NCBI GenBank assembly: GCA_900543715.1
Contig: UQSX01000008.1
Location: forward strand, 6,584 to 70,583
Origin: an uncultured Blautia sp.
GTDB lineage: Bacteria > Bacillota > Clostridia > Lachnospirales > Lachnospiraceae
Direction: 5' to 3'
Length of the DNA stretch: 64,000 nucleotides
A program made the position numbers and the translations under genes. Every line of letters begins with the position of its first letter. The first letter of the stretch is position 1. Of this stretch, positions 1 through 7,994 are shown piece after piece. A model generated the notes under the pieces. The model was not told the DNA's origin, made no database searches, and saw only the letters and a list, made by a program, of their open reading frames with translations.

Positions 1-1
1 A

Positions 2-1264
2 CGGAACCCCAGAGGAGCTGTCCGGGAAATTTACAACAATCTTTCTATTGTGATGGGAAATCATATGGCAAACGGAATGATCAATGCCTGTGATCTGTGC
101 GGACAGTGCAAGTCCGCCTGTCCTAATGGATTTGACTACCCGGAAGTATGCAAAATGGCCCGGAAGATCATGGTGGAGACAGAGAAAATGCCGCCTTCCG
201 CTCATGAGTTCGGACTTCTGGACCAGCAGTTCTCCTGCAATGAAGCATTTCTGGCCAGGCCTGAGCCGGGATATGAACACTGCAGATATCTGTTTTTCCC
301 CGGATGCCAGGCTTCTGCCGTGTCACCGGATACAGTAGAAGCTGCTTACAGGGATCTGTCAGGCAGACTTACCGGAGGCGTAGGCCTGCTTCTCGGCTGC
401 TGCGGGGCTCTGGCCCAATGGGCAGGAAGAGAAGATCTGGCTTCAGAGGCATTGGAAAAGATCCGCAGCGTCTGGAAAGAGATGGGAGAGCCGGAAGTGA
501 TCTGCGCCTGTCCCACCTGCATGAAGATATTAAGGGAAAGAACGGAAATTTCTGCGGTGGGAGTATGGCAGATACTCCTGGAACTGGGAACAGATCCGGT
601 GACAGATCAGACAGTGGCTATACAGGATGCCTGCGGGGCAAGAGGAGATCAGAAAATCCAGGAACAGATCCGGGATTTTGCAGGGGCTTTGGGATGTAAA
701 GTAGAAGAAGCCCCCTTTTCCAAAGATCTGTCTCCCTGCTGCGGATACGGGGGAATGGTCCGCTTTGCGAATCCCGAGATGGCAGAAAAAAAAGCTTCTT
801 TTGCAGCCGGCAGGACCTCCAGAAAGATCCTGACCTACTGCATGGCCTGCAGGGACCAGCTGACCCGGGCAGGAGCGGACTCCATACATATCCTAGAACT
901 GGCCTATGGAACCGGCGCTCCTTCGGTGCCGGATCTGTCCCGGCGTAGAGCGAACCGTCTGAAACTGAAGGAAAAACTCCAGCAAGAAATCTGGAAGGAA
1001 GAAATAAGGAGGGAAGCTATGCTGCCGGTCTTTTATGAAAATGGAGCGGAAGAAGAAATGGACAGGCGTATGATCCTGAAAAGCGACGTGGAAGCTGTAC
1101 TGAAAGATTATGAAGCCTCAGGAGAAGCGGTGGAGGACCCGGAAAAGGGCTGGCTGGCTGCTTCCGCCAGGATCGGCAATGTTACTTTCTGGGTAAAGTT
1201 TACCGAGACAGAGAAAGGATACCTGGTATATGGGGCTTACAGCCACCGGATGACTGTGGAGTAA
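2..1264 (+). CDS. Fe-S (dicluster-binding) oxidoreductase subunit, 5' end outside window
   Basis: The frame is open to the left edge, so only the last 420 residues are visible. The GTG/ATG codons at 50-55 are probably internal. The visible N-terminus has a ferredoxin-like C-x2-C-x2-C-x3-CP motif. It is followed by two HdrB/GlpC-type cysteine-rich (CCG) modules, seen as FFPGCQ, GCCGALAQW, CPTC, PCCGYGGM and CMAC. The last ~110 residues have no motif I recognise. Such domains carry 4Fe-4S clusters and pass electrons in heterodisulfide-reductase-like enzymes. From memory, the family in this neighbourhood is a pyridine nucleotide-disulfide oxidoreductase/dicluster protein (DVU_1558-like), so an FAD/NAD domain may lie upstream of the window. 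Eleven bases separate it from the next gene. The Fe-S role is firm; the partner is inferred. Confidence 0.8.
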   Translation, partial: RNPRGAVREIYNNLSIVMGNHMANGMINACDLCGQCKSACPNGFDYPEVCKMARKIMVETEKMPPSAHEFGLLDQQFSCNEAFLARPEPGYEHCRYLFFPGCQASAVSPDTVEAAYRDLSGRLTGGVGLLLGCCGALAQWAGREDLASEALEKIRSVWKEMGEPEVICACPTCMKILRERTEISAVGVWQILLELGTDPVTDQTVAIQDACGARGDQKIQEQIRDFAGALGCKVEEAPFSKDLSPCCGYGGMVRFANPEMAEKKASFAAGRTSRKILTYCMACRDQLTRAGADSIHILELAYGTGAPSVPDLSRRRANRLKLKEKLQQEIWKEEIRREAMLPVFYENGAEEEMDRRMILKSDVEAVLKDYEASGEAVEDPEKGWLAASARIGNVTFWVKFTETEKGYLVYGAYSHRMTVE

Positions 1265-1275
1265 AGGAGGCGCAG

Positions 1276-1494
1276 ATGGGAGAAAAAACTTATTATTCTA
1301 TGGATCCCATGGGAAAACTGAAGTGCCATAAATGCAAAAAAGAACTGGTCAGAGGAAGGGCGGTTTTCAGCTATCTCGGCAATGCGTTCCCGGTAGAACT
1401 GCCGGTATGTCCGGAATGCGGTTATATTTACGTACCTGAGGAGCTGGCAGTAGGCAAAGTCCTTTCTGTGGAACGCAGTCTGGAGGACAAATGA
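1276..1494 (+). CDS. Small zinc-ribbon/rubredoxin-like redox protein (DVU_1557-like)
   Basis: A 72-residue protein with two CxxC knuckles, CHKC near residue 17 and CPEC near residue 47, about 30 residues apart. This is the pattern of a zinc ribbon or a one-iron rubredoxin-like fold. An AAAGGAGG site sits just before the ATG, and the stop overlaps the next start by four bases (ATGA), so translation is coupled. Small proteins of this form recur beside molybdenum-hydroxylase accessory genes and are called redox proteins by family name only. Whether it binds zinc or iron cannot be told from the sequence. Confidence 0.75.
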   Translation: MGEKTYYSMDPMGKLKCHKCKKELVRGRAVFSYLGNAFPVELPVCPECGYIYVPEELAVGKVLSVERSLEDK

Positions 1495-2090
1495 TTGGCA
1501 GTCATCCCGGCGGGCAGGAGATGACAGCCAGACTGCTGACCCTTTCGGGACTCCGTCCTCCTGCCAGGATCCTGGAACTGGGAGCTGGAGAGGGAAAAAC
1601 AGCGGCATATCTAAGAACATTGGGATTTGAAGTAAGGGCAGTGGATCTGAAGCCATCAGGCCCGGGAGTAGAGCAGGGAGACATAAGAAGGCTGGATTTT
1701 GCCAGGGAAAGTTTTGACTGTTGCCTGGCGGAATGTACGGTCTCCGGATGCGGAGACGGAAATGCGGCCCTCAAAGAGGCATTCCGGGTACTGAAAAAAA
1801 ATGGCTGTCTGCTGATAGCCGATGTTTTTTTCAAAAAGAAAAAGGCGCCTTCCCTCTCTATGAGAGAGCCTCTGATATGGAACTGCTGGAAGGAAGCTTT
1901 TGAAAAAGCAGGATTCCAGATAGAAAAGGGGGAGGACGAAACGGAAGCATGGAAGGAATTTTTTTTGGAAAGTCTTTGGAACGGAAATGCAGAGGAAAGC
2001 TGTGTGGATTTCTTCATAGAGGCAGGAAAAGCCGGGTGCGGATACTTCCTGGCCTGTCTCAGGAAAGGAGAGAAAAATGGATTTATTTGA
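1491..2090 (+). CDS. Class I SAM-dependent methyltransferase (DVU_1556-like)
   Basis: A 199-residue protein with a Rossmann SAM-binding motif I (ILELGAGEGKTAAYL, residues ~24-38) followed by an acidic strand end (VRAVDLKP). There is a DIRRLDF segment typical of motif II and an LKKNGCLLIADVFF strand typical of the fifth strand. It lacks an N-terminal substrate domain, so the target is unknown. The ATG is preceded by GGAGG and overlaps the stop of the redox protein. The next gene starts inside its last 14 bases. Its place in a maturation cassette suggests methylation of a cofactor or a carrier-bound intermediate; this is inference. Confidence 0.82.
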   Translation: MIGSHPGGQEMTARLLTLSGLRPPARILELGAGEGKTAAYLRTLGFEVRAVDLKPSGPGVEQGDIRRLDFARESFDCCLAECTVSGCGDGNAALKEAFRVLKKNGCLLIADVFFKKKKAPSLSMREPLIWNCWKEAFEKAGFQIEKGEDETEAWKEFFLESLWNGNAEESCVDFFIEAGKAGCGYFLACLRKGEKNGFI

Positions 2091-2505
2091 GCGTATGCTG
2101 GAACTGTCAGGACAGGGATTCTACTGCGCCCAGATTTTGATGATCCTGGCGCTGGAATCGGAAGAAAGGGAGGACCCGGATCTGATACGGGCCATGAGCG
2201 GATTAAACGGAGGCCTTGGATTTTCCGGAAGAGTCTGCGGCGCTCTTACGGGAGGCTGCTGTTTCTTGGGATATTTTCTGGGAAAAGGAGAGGCGGAAGA
2301 ACTGGAGGACCCGGAGGCCCCGATCCTGATCCAAAAGCTGGCGGACTGGTTTGAAGAATGGACCAAAAGCCGGTATGGCGGCTGTACCTGCCGGGAGATC
2401 CTGGAGGGAGATCCGGGAAATAAAATGAAAAGATGCCCGGAACTTGTAGAAGAAGTATATCAGAAATGCCTGGAACTCCTTTCGGAAAAAGGAGGATTGC
2501 CATGA
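2077..2505 (+). CDS. C-GCAxxG-C-C family protein (DVU_1555-like)
   Basis: A 142-residue protein of the C_GCAxxG_C_C type. It has an early YCAQ cysteine (~residue 17), a glycine-rich GFSGRVCGALTGGCCFLG block (~residues 49-66), and later cysteines in GGCTCREI and KRCPEL. The family is redox-linked and probably binds metal or a cluster through these conserved cysteines, but its chemistry is not established. AGGAAAGGAG precedes the ATG. The start overlaps the methyltransferase by 14 bases and the stop overlaps the NTP transferase by four, so the three are very likely co-translated. Confidence 0.8.
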   Translation: MDLFERMLELSGQGFYCAQILMILALESEEREDPDLIRAMSGLNGGLGFSGRVCGALTGGCCFLGYFLGKGEAEELEDPEAPILIQKLADWFEEWTKSRYGGCTCREILEGDPGNKMKRCPELVEEVYQKCLELLSEKGGLP

Positions 2506-3581
2506 AAGGAGCAGGGCTGATCGCCGCGGCAGGAAGATCCAGACGGATGGAAGGATTTAAACCGCTGCTGGAGATAAACGGCTTTCCCATGATCGCTATG
2601 ACTGTCCAAAGTATGGAAAATGCCGGGATAAGAGATATTACGGTGGTTGTGGGATACCGGGGAGAAGAGGTAAGGAGGGCCTTGAAGGCTCTGGAGGTAA
2701 AAATCGTAGAAAATCCCTTCTGGCAGGACACGGATATGCTGGCTTCTGTGAAACTGGGACTTGAGGCTGTGGACAGGAGACAGGGCGTATTTTTTCTTCC
2801 CGGAGACATTCCTTTAACCTCTCCGGGAACTTTTCAAAAGCTGAGAGAGGGGATTTTGGCAGCAGAGCCGGAAACAGAGGCTCTGATCCCTGCTTCAGGA
2901 GGGAAGACCTTCCATCCCCCCTTTCTGTTTCCTGCAGGCTGTCAGAAAGCACTGGACTATCAGGGCAGCCGGGGACTTCAGGGAGCCTTTGGCGCCATGA
3001 AGACAAAAACAGTAGAGACAGCAGATGGAGGAGCACAGATGGACGCTGATGATCAGAAAGATCTTGCCCATATCCGGGACTATGCCAGAAAGTACAGAGG
3101 GATTTCCCCCCAGTTGTGTGAAAAACTCTATGATGAAGTGAATCTCCCGGCCCATATCCGGGCCCACTGCATGGCGGTGGGGGATCTGGCGGCCTGGATG
3201 GCCCGGCGTCTGACAGAAGCAGGTGCTTTTCTGGATATAGAGCTTTGCAGAAGCGGAGGCTGCCTTCATGATCTGCTGCGGCTGGAGCCCTTTCATGAAA
3301 AAGCGGGGAGAAAGTTTCTGGAAGAAAAGGGGTATCTGGCTCTGGCAGCAGTAACGGGAGCCCACAGAGGTTTTGAGCAGGAGCCGGATACTCTTTGCAG
3401 AGAGGATGTACTGGTGTGTCTGGCGGATAAACTGATCATGGAGAACAGGCGTGTATCTCTGGAGGAGAGATATAGGAAAGCCCTGGAGAAAAAAGAAGTA
3501 AAAAAGCGTATTTTACAGGATATTGAAATCTGCCGTCGGCTGATAAAAGAATTTGAGGTGATGACAGGTGAAAGGTTATGA
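2502..3581 (+). CDS. MobA/MocA-type NTP transferase fused to an HD domain (DVU_1551-like)
   Basis: I place the start at ATG 2502, after GGAGG and overlapping the previous stop, rather than at an in-frame ATG 69 bases upstream. The protein has 359 residues. Residues 1-~190 form a nucleotidyltransferase of the MobA/MocA/IspD fold, with the N-terminal loop AAAGRSRRM then FKPLLEINGFP and PGDIPLTSPGTF. MocA-type enzymes add CMP or GMP to molybdopterin to make the dinucleotide form used by molybdenum hydroxylases. Residues ~210-345 form an HD domain with H (IRAHC) and HD (GCLHDLLRL), likely a metal-dependent phosphohydrolase. The fusion suggests synthesis plus proofreading or removal of a nucleotide-linked cofactor (inference). 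Confidence 0.85.
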   Translation: MKGAGLIAAAGRSRRMEGFKPLLEINGFPMIAMTVQSMENAGIRDITVVVGYRGEEVRRALKALEVKIVENPFWQDTDMLASVKLGLEAVDRRQGVFFLPGDIPLTSPGTFQKLREGILAAEPETEALIPASGGKTFHPPFLFPAGCQKALDYQGSRGLQGAFGAMKTKTVETADGGAQMDADDQKDLAHIRDYARKYRGISPQLCEKLYDEVNLPAHIRAHCMAVGDLAAWMARRLTEAGAFLDIELCRSGGCLHDLLRLEPFHEKAGRKFLEEKGYLALAAVTGAHRGFEQEPDTLCREDVLVCLADKLIMENRRVSLEERYRKALEKKEVKKRILQDIEICRRLIKEFEVMTGERL

Positions 3582-4716
3582 GCAAAAAGTATATTTAAAC
3601 AATGCTGCCACCTCCTGGCCGAAACCGGACTGTGTAGCCCTGGCCGTTTCTCAGGCTCTCAGGAGCCTGCCGGGAGACGCCGGCAGAGGAGGGATCCGGG
3701 AGTTTGATGTGTTTGATCAGGTACGGAAAAAACTGTCTGCTTTGCTGGGAGTTTCCAGCCCGGAAAGGATTGCTCTGGGAAGTAATTCTACATGGGGCCT
3801 GAACCAGGCTGTTTTCGGTTTCCCTCTGGAACCGGGAGACCGGGTGCTGACTACAAAGGCAGAACACAATGCAGTACTCCGTCCTTTATATCGACTGGAA
3901 AAAGAGGGGATCCAGGTAATTTACCTGGATGTGGATAAGACTGGCCGGATAGAGCCGGAGGAGTGGAAAACAGCCGTAAGGAAATACCGGCCCAGACTGT
4001 GTGTGCTGATTCATGTTTCCAATGTGACAGGTGCTGTCAATGACGCAGAGACCCTGACGGCCATGGCAAAAGACGCCGGAGCCGCTATGCTTCTGGATAT
4101 ATCCCAGAGTCTGGGCTGGATCTCTGTTGAAATGGAAAAATGGGGAGCAGATATGGCAGCTTTTACAGGACATAAGTATCTGCTGGGGCCTCAGGGAACC
4201 GGAGGGCTTTACGTCCGGCCAGGGCTTACTTTGGATCCCTATGTACTGGGAGGCACCGGCGTAAAAAGCAATCTGAAGGAAATGCCGGAAGAAATGCCTC
4301 TCCATCTGGAGGCAGGAACCGGAAACGAGCCTTCTTACCATGGCCTTCTTGCCGCCTTGCAATGGGCAGAAGAAAATCCTTTGGACCGGGAGAAAACGGA
4401 GGAAATCCTTCGGTATCTGAAAAAGGGGCTGAGGGATCTGGGCTGCCGGGTGATCCAGCCGGAACCTCCGGTTACGCCGGTGCTTTCTTTTACAATTCCA
4501 GGCTGGCATCCGGGAGAGGTCGGAGATATTTTATCCGGCAGTTATGACATTATCTGCCGGACAGGGCTCCACTGTTCGCCCAGGATCATGGAGAACCTTG
4601 GAACGCCCCAGGGGACTATACGCCTGAGTCTGTCCCGTTTTACGAAAAGGGCGGATGCAGACCGGGTACTGGAAGCTGTGGCCGCTATGTGCGGAGACCA
4701 GATGGAAGAAACCTGA
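3568..4716 (+). CDS. Class V aminotransferase, cysteine-desulfurase-like
   Basis: A 382-residue PLP enzyme starting at a GTG that overlaps the previous gene by 14 bases. The N-terminal YLNNAATSWPKP block, the TKAEHNAVLRPL block, the FTGHKYLLGPQG lysine (Lys203, Schiff base) and the GLHCSPR loop (Cys336, candidate persulfide cysteine) match cysteine desulfurases of the SufS/CsdA kind. Because it sits inside a molybdenum hydroxylase cassette, a likely job is to supply sulfur for the terminal Mo=S ligand, as XdhC/NifS-like pairs do elsewhere. Selenium delivery is an alternative. The family call is strong; the recipient is inferred. Confidence 0.87.
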   Translation: MKGYEQKVYLNNAATSWPKPDCVALAVSQALRSLPGDAGRGGIREFDVFDQVRKKLSALLGVSSPERIALGSNSTWGLNQAVFGFPLEPGDRVLTTKAEHNAVLRPLYRLEKEGIQVIYLDVDKTGRIEPEEWKTAVRKYRPRLCVLIHVSNVTGAVNDAETLTAMAKDAGAAMLLDISQSLGWISVEMEKWGADMAAFTGHKYLLGPQGTGGLYVRPGLTLDPYVLGGTGVKSNLKEMPEEMPLHLEAGTGNEPSYHGLLAALQWAEENPLDREKTEEILRYLKKGLRDLGCRVIQPEPPVTPVLSFTIPGWHPGEVGDILSGSYDIICRTGLHCSPRIMENLGTPQGTIRLSLSRFTKRADADRVLEAVAAMCGDQMEET

Positions 4717-4738
4717 AAACGGAGGATACATTTTAAAG

Positions 4739-6358
4739 ATGGAATTTAAATGGAAAAAGACAGAAAACTGTTTTGCAGAAGCCAGAACGTATGAATATGA
4801 ACTTCCTATTACCGGAGAGGAGCTGGCTGCAAGGCTGGAGGGGTTTGAAGTAAAAGAAAACCATCGGTTCCGCCGCCCGGTTTTTTCGGCAAAGAAGGGG
4901 GCTCTGGAGGTCAAGGGAATCCTGAAGGAAAAGGTTGTGAAGATCAATTATACAGCAGAAAACTGGGAAGAGGAAAAGAACCGGATGGAGGCCTGGATGA
5001 AAAACCAGGAAATTTATATGGAGGAAAAAGGAGAGAGCATCTGCCCGGTATGCCTGAAAGTCCTGCCGGCCCAAAAAGCAGTAAGAGAAGACGGGATCTA
5101 TCTGGTAAAAGAATGTCCGGAACACGGAAGATTTGAAGCGCTGATCTGGGAAGGAACACAGGAAAGCTACCGGGACTGGGGAAAACATATCCTTCCTTCA
5201 GACAGGATTCCCGCCGCCCTTCCTGAAAAGCAGGGATGCCCTCTGGACTGCGGCCTCTGCGAAAACCATCAGCGCCGGGGCTGCTGTGTTCTGCTGGAAG
5301 TAACCGGAAGGTGTAATCTTCAGTGCCCGACCTGCTTCGCCGGATCCGGCCCGCAAGGCCGGGATGTACCATTGGAGGAACTGAAAGACCAGATGCAGTA
5401 TCTCATGGAACACGGAGGGCCTTTTAATCTTCAGATTTCCGGGGGAGAGCCTACGGTCCGGGAAGATCTGGAAGAAATCCTTCGATTTGGGAAAAAACTG
5501 GGTTTTACATTTTTTCAGCTGAACACCAACGGGATCCGTCTGGCAGAAGAACCGGGATATGCAGAGAAGCTGAAAAGAGCAGGAATTTCCTGTGTTTTCC
5601 TGCAGTTTGACGGACTGAAAGAGGCCCCATATCAGGTTTTAAGGGGCCGTCCTCTGCTGGAGATCAAAAAGAAAGCCATCGATGCCTGCGAGGCAGCGGG
5701 ACTGGGAGTCGTGCTGGTTCCGGTCATTGCTCCGGGAGTTAACGAAGACCAGGCCGGGGAAATTCTTTTTTATGCAAGAAGCCGGATGCCTGTGATAAGA
5801 GGCGTTCATTTTCAGCCAGTCAGTTATTTCGGACGCTGCAGCGAGTCAAAAGGCAGCTATCGGATAACCATACCGAAAATGCTGAGGCTTCTGGAAGAAC
5901 AGACAGGAGGCTGGATCCATGCCGGAGATTTTACCGGAGGAGGCGCCACTAATCCTTACTGTACCTTTCAGGCCAACTACCTTAGGCAGAAAGATGGTTC
6001 CATGAAACTTCTGGCTCATGGGGAGCCAAGGACTTCCGGCCTGTCGGAACAGGCCCGGGATTTTGTGGCCCGCCAGTGGAGCGGAAACTGCTGCAGGGAA
6101 GGTCTTCAGGCCGGAGATGGCTGCTGCGGGGAAGAAACGGGAAGACTGACTCTGGATACTTCTTCTCTGGACAATTTTCTGAGGGAGATCCACAGAAATA
6201 CGCTGGCGGTTTCCGGTATGCTGTTCCAGGACGCCTGGAATCTGGAACTGGACCGTTTACGCCGGTGTTATATTCTGGAATCAGACAGCCGGTATGGCAT
6301 GGTGCCTTTCTGCATTTATAATCTGACAGGATCTGACGGGAGGGCTTTGTATAGATGA
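4739..6358 (+). CDS. Radical SAM protein with N-terminal Cys-rich domain (TrsS-like)
   Basis: The start is ATG 4739 behind GGAGG; the reading frame is open further upstream but without a good site. The protein has 539 residues. Residues ~101-130 carry CPVC followed by CPEHG, a zinc-ribbon-like entry domain. A CPLDCGLC segment follows, then the radical SAM triad CNLQCPTC (Cys192, 196, 199) and ISGGEPTVREDL. The last ~110 residues are cysteine-rich (NCCREG, GDGCCGEE) and may hold an auxiliary cluster. Radical SAM enzymes cleave SAM to a 5'-deoxyadenosyl radical. I recall NCBI calling similar cassette members TrsS, some of them selenoproteins, but I have not checked this. The substrate is unknown. 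Confidence 0.83.
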   Translation: MEFKWKKTENCFAEARTYEYELPITGEELAARLEGFEVKENHRFRRPVFSAKKGALEVKGILKEKVVKINYTAENWEEEKNRMEAWMKNQEIYMEEKGESICPVCLKVLPAQKAVREDGIYLVKECPEHGRFEALIWEGTQESYRDWGKHILPSDRIPAALPEKQGCPLDCGLCENHQRRGCCVLLEVTGRCNLQCPTCFAGSGPQGRDVPLEELKDQMQYLMEHGGPFNLQISGGEPTVREDLEEILRFGKKLGFTFFQLNTNGIRLAEEPGYAEKLKRAGISCVFLQFDGLKEAPYQVLRGRPLLEIKKKAIDACEAAGLGVVLVPVIAPGVNEDQAGEILFYARSRMPVIRGVHFQPVSYFGRCSESKGSYRITIPKMLRLLEEQTGGWIHAGDFTGGGATNPYCTFQANYLRQKDGSMKLLAHGEPRTSGLSEQARDFVARQWSGNCCREGLQAGDGCCGEETGRLTLDTSSLDNFLREIHRNTLAVSGMLFQDAWNLELDRLRRCYILESDSRYGMVPFCIYNLTGSDGRALYR

Positions 6359-7563
6359 ATATAGCGAAACTGGATTCCTGGGTAAAGGAGAAGGAAGGGA
6401 TAAAAATCCTGGACCGTCAGGCGATAGAAAGCCTGCAGCTGGAAAAACTGAACCGGCTTCTGGAAAGAGAATACGCCAGGCAGGGATTTTACCGGAACCT
6501 GCCCCGGCGCCTGAATTCTCTGAAGGAACTGGAAAACCTGCCCTTTACCACAGAGCAAGACCTGAAAGAACAGGGGAATCGGATGCTTCTGGTCAGCCAG
6601 TCAAAGATCGAGAGAGTGAGAAGCTGGGAAACCTCAGGGACCACGGGACCTGCAAAAAGGATCTTCTATACCGCCAGGGACAATGACCGGACAGTATCTT
6701 TTTTTTCGGCAGGACTTTCTGAGCTGATCCATTGGGGGGAAAAGGCTGTGATCGCCATGCCTTTTACAGGAGACAGGGGACTTGGCGAACTGATACAGGA
6801 AGCTGTGGAAGGGCTGGGCGCCGTGCCTGTGCCTGCAGGAAATATGAAAAGCTTCGGGGAGATGATGGAACTTCTGGACAAAGAGAAACCGGATACGTTT
6901 ATAGGCCCTCCTGTACTACTGCTGTCTCTGCTCCGTATGAGGCCAAAGAGCAGTATCAAAAGAGGATTGGTCAGCGGAGATGCCTGTCCCCCGGGAATCA
7001 TGAAAGCAATCGAAGAGCGTCTGGGTACCAGACTGTACCCCCACTATGGGTCCAGGGAAATGGGACTTGGAGGTGCTGTCACCTGTCCGGCTTTTCAGGG
7101 TATGCACCTGCGGGAAAATGATATTATTGGGGAGATTGTAGACGAAAAGGGAAAAGCAGTACCGGAAGGAGAGTGGGGGGAGCTTACAGTGACTCTCATA
7201 GAGGCCGGGGCTATGCCTCTGATTCGCTACCGCACAGGGGACATAAGCCGCTTTTTGCCGGGAATCTGTCCCTGCGGCTGCTGTCTGCGGCGGCTGGATT
7301 CCGTCAGCAGGATTGGGGAAGGAAGAGAAATGGAAGAACTTGATGACTATATATTCCAGATCCCATGGATCGTGGATTACCGGATATCCAGGAAAGGAGA
7401 AATTCTGGAAATAGAGGGGCTGACAACGGAAAAAGGCATAGAGGAAAAAGCCGGAGGCCTGCTTCCCGGAGAGTGGAAAGGGAGAAAACTCAACTGTACC
7501 TGGAAATCTGCAGAACCAGAGGATGAGCCCTGCTACCGGGGAAAGCGCAGGATAGAGAACTAA
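6355..7563 (+). CDS. PaaK-like AMP-dependent CoA ligase (DVU_1553-like)
   Basis: A 402-residue adenylate-forming enzyme. The ETSGTTGPAK P-loop (~residues 92-101), YPHYGSREMGLGG (~residues 225-240) and LIRYRTGD mark the phenylacetate-CoA ligase (PaaK) branch of the ANL superfamily. A CPCGCC cluster after the RTGD motif (CPCG recurs in PaaK-like proteins) could bind zinc. The C-terminal subdomain is short. It overlaps the radical SAM gene by four bases. Its carboxylate substrate is unknown. An aromatic acid that feeds, or is made by, the aldehyde oxidoreductase is one idea; activation of a cofactor side chain is another. Confidence 0.82.
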   Translation: MNIAKLDSWVKEKEGIKILDRQAIESLQLEKLNRLLEREYARQGFYRNLPRRLNSLKELENLPFTTEQDLKEQGNRMLLVSQSKIERVRSWETSGTTGPAKRIFYTARDNDRTVSFFSAGLSELIHWGEKAVIAMPFTGDRGLGELIQEAVEGLGAVPVPAGNMKSFGEMMELLDKEKPDTFIGPPVLLLSLLRMRPKSSIKRGLVSGDACPPGIMKAIEERLGTRLYPHYGSREMGLGGAVTCPAFQGMHLRENDIIGEIVDEKGKAVPEGEWGELTVTLIEAGAMPLIRYRTGDISRFLPGICPCGCCLRRLDSVSRIGEGREMEELDDYIFQIPWIVDYRISRKGEILEIEGLTTEKGIEEKAGGLLPGEWKGRKLNCTWKSAEPEDEPCYRGKRRIEN

Positions 7564-7592
7564 GAGAAGGGACAGAGGCAGGGGGAACGCAG

Positions 7593-7994
7593 ATGAATGA
7601 ATTTTATTATATTGCCCGGCTGCGTATCAAGCGCAGAGAGGATAAAGGAAATGAATACTTTGGAAGGGGAGTGGCGGATCTTCTTCACGGTGTAGATCAG
7701 TTTTCCTCACTGAACCTGGCAGCCCGGCATATGGGAATGGCTTACAGCAAGGCCTGGCGGATCGTACGCCAGGCAGAAGCGGCGCTGGGCATACAGCTGC
7801 TGCATCGTATGAGAAAAAACGGTTCCACTCTTACAGCAGAAGGCCGGAAGATGCTTGAAGTTTATGAAGAGGCGGAACAGGCCGCCTGGGCAGCAGCAGA
7901 TGCAGTGATAGAACGTTATTATGGAGGAACGGGGAATGAACAGGATCAAAGAGGAACTGCTCCAGAACAGGGGAATGCTGGTGACGGACTTTGA
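7593..7994 (+). CDS. ModE-like winged-helix regulator without molybdate-binding domain
   Basis: A 133-residue protein whose middle (LNLAARHMGMAYSKAWRIV, residues ~43-61) is the helix-turn-helix of the ModE/LysR type, followed by a wing rich in basic residues (LHRMRKNGSTLT). Full ModE has C-terminal TOBE/Mop domains that bind molybdate. Here only ~30 extra residues follow, and the tail (NEQDQRGTAPEQG) looks unstructured. It must sense by other means or act with a partner. It ends 59 bases inside the next gene. Its likely target is the candidate operator before modA at 8625-8646. Confidence 0.8.
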   Translation: MNEFYYIARLRIKRREDKGNEYFGRGVADLLHGVDQFSSLNLAARHMGMAYSKAWRIVRQAEAALGIQLLHRMRKNGSTLTAEGRKMLEVYEEAEQAAWAAADAVIERYYGGTGNEQDQRGTAPEQGNAGDGL

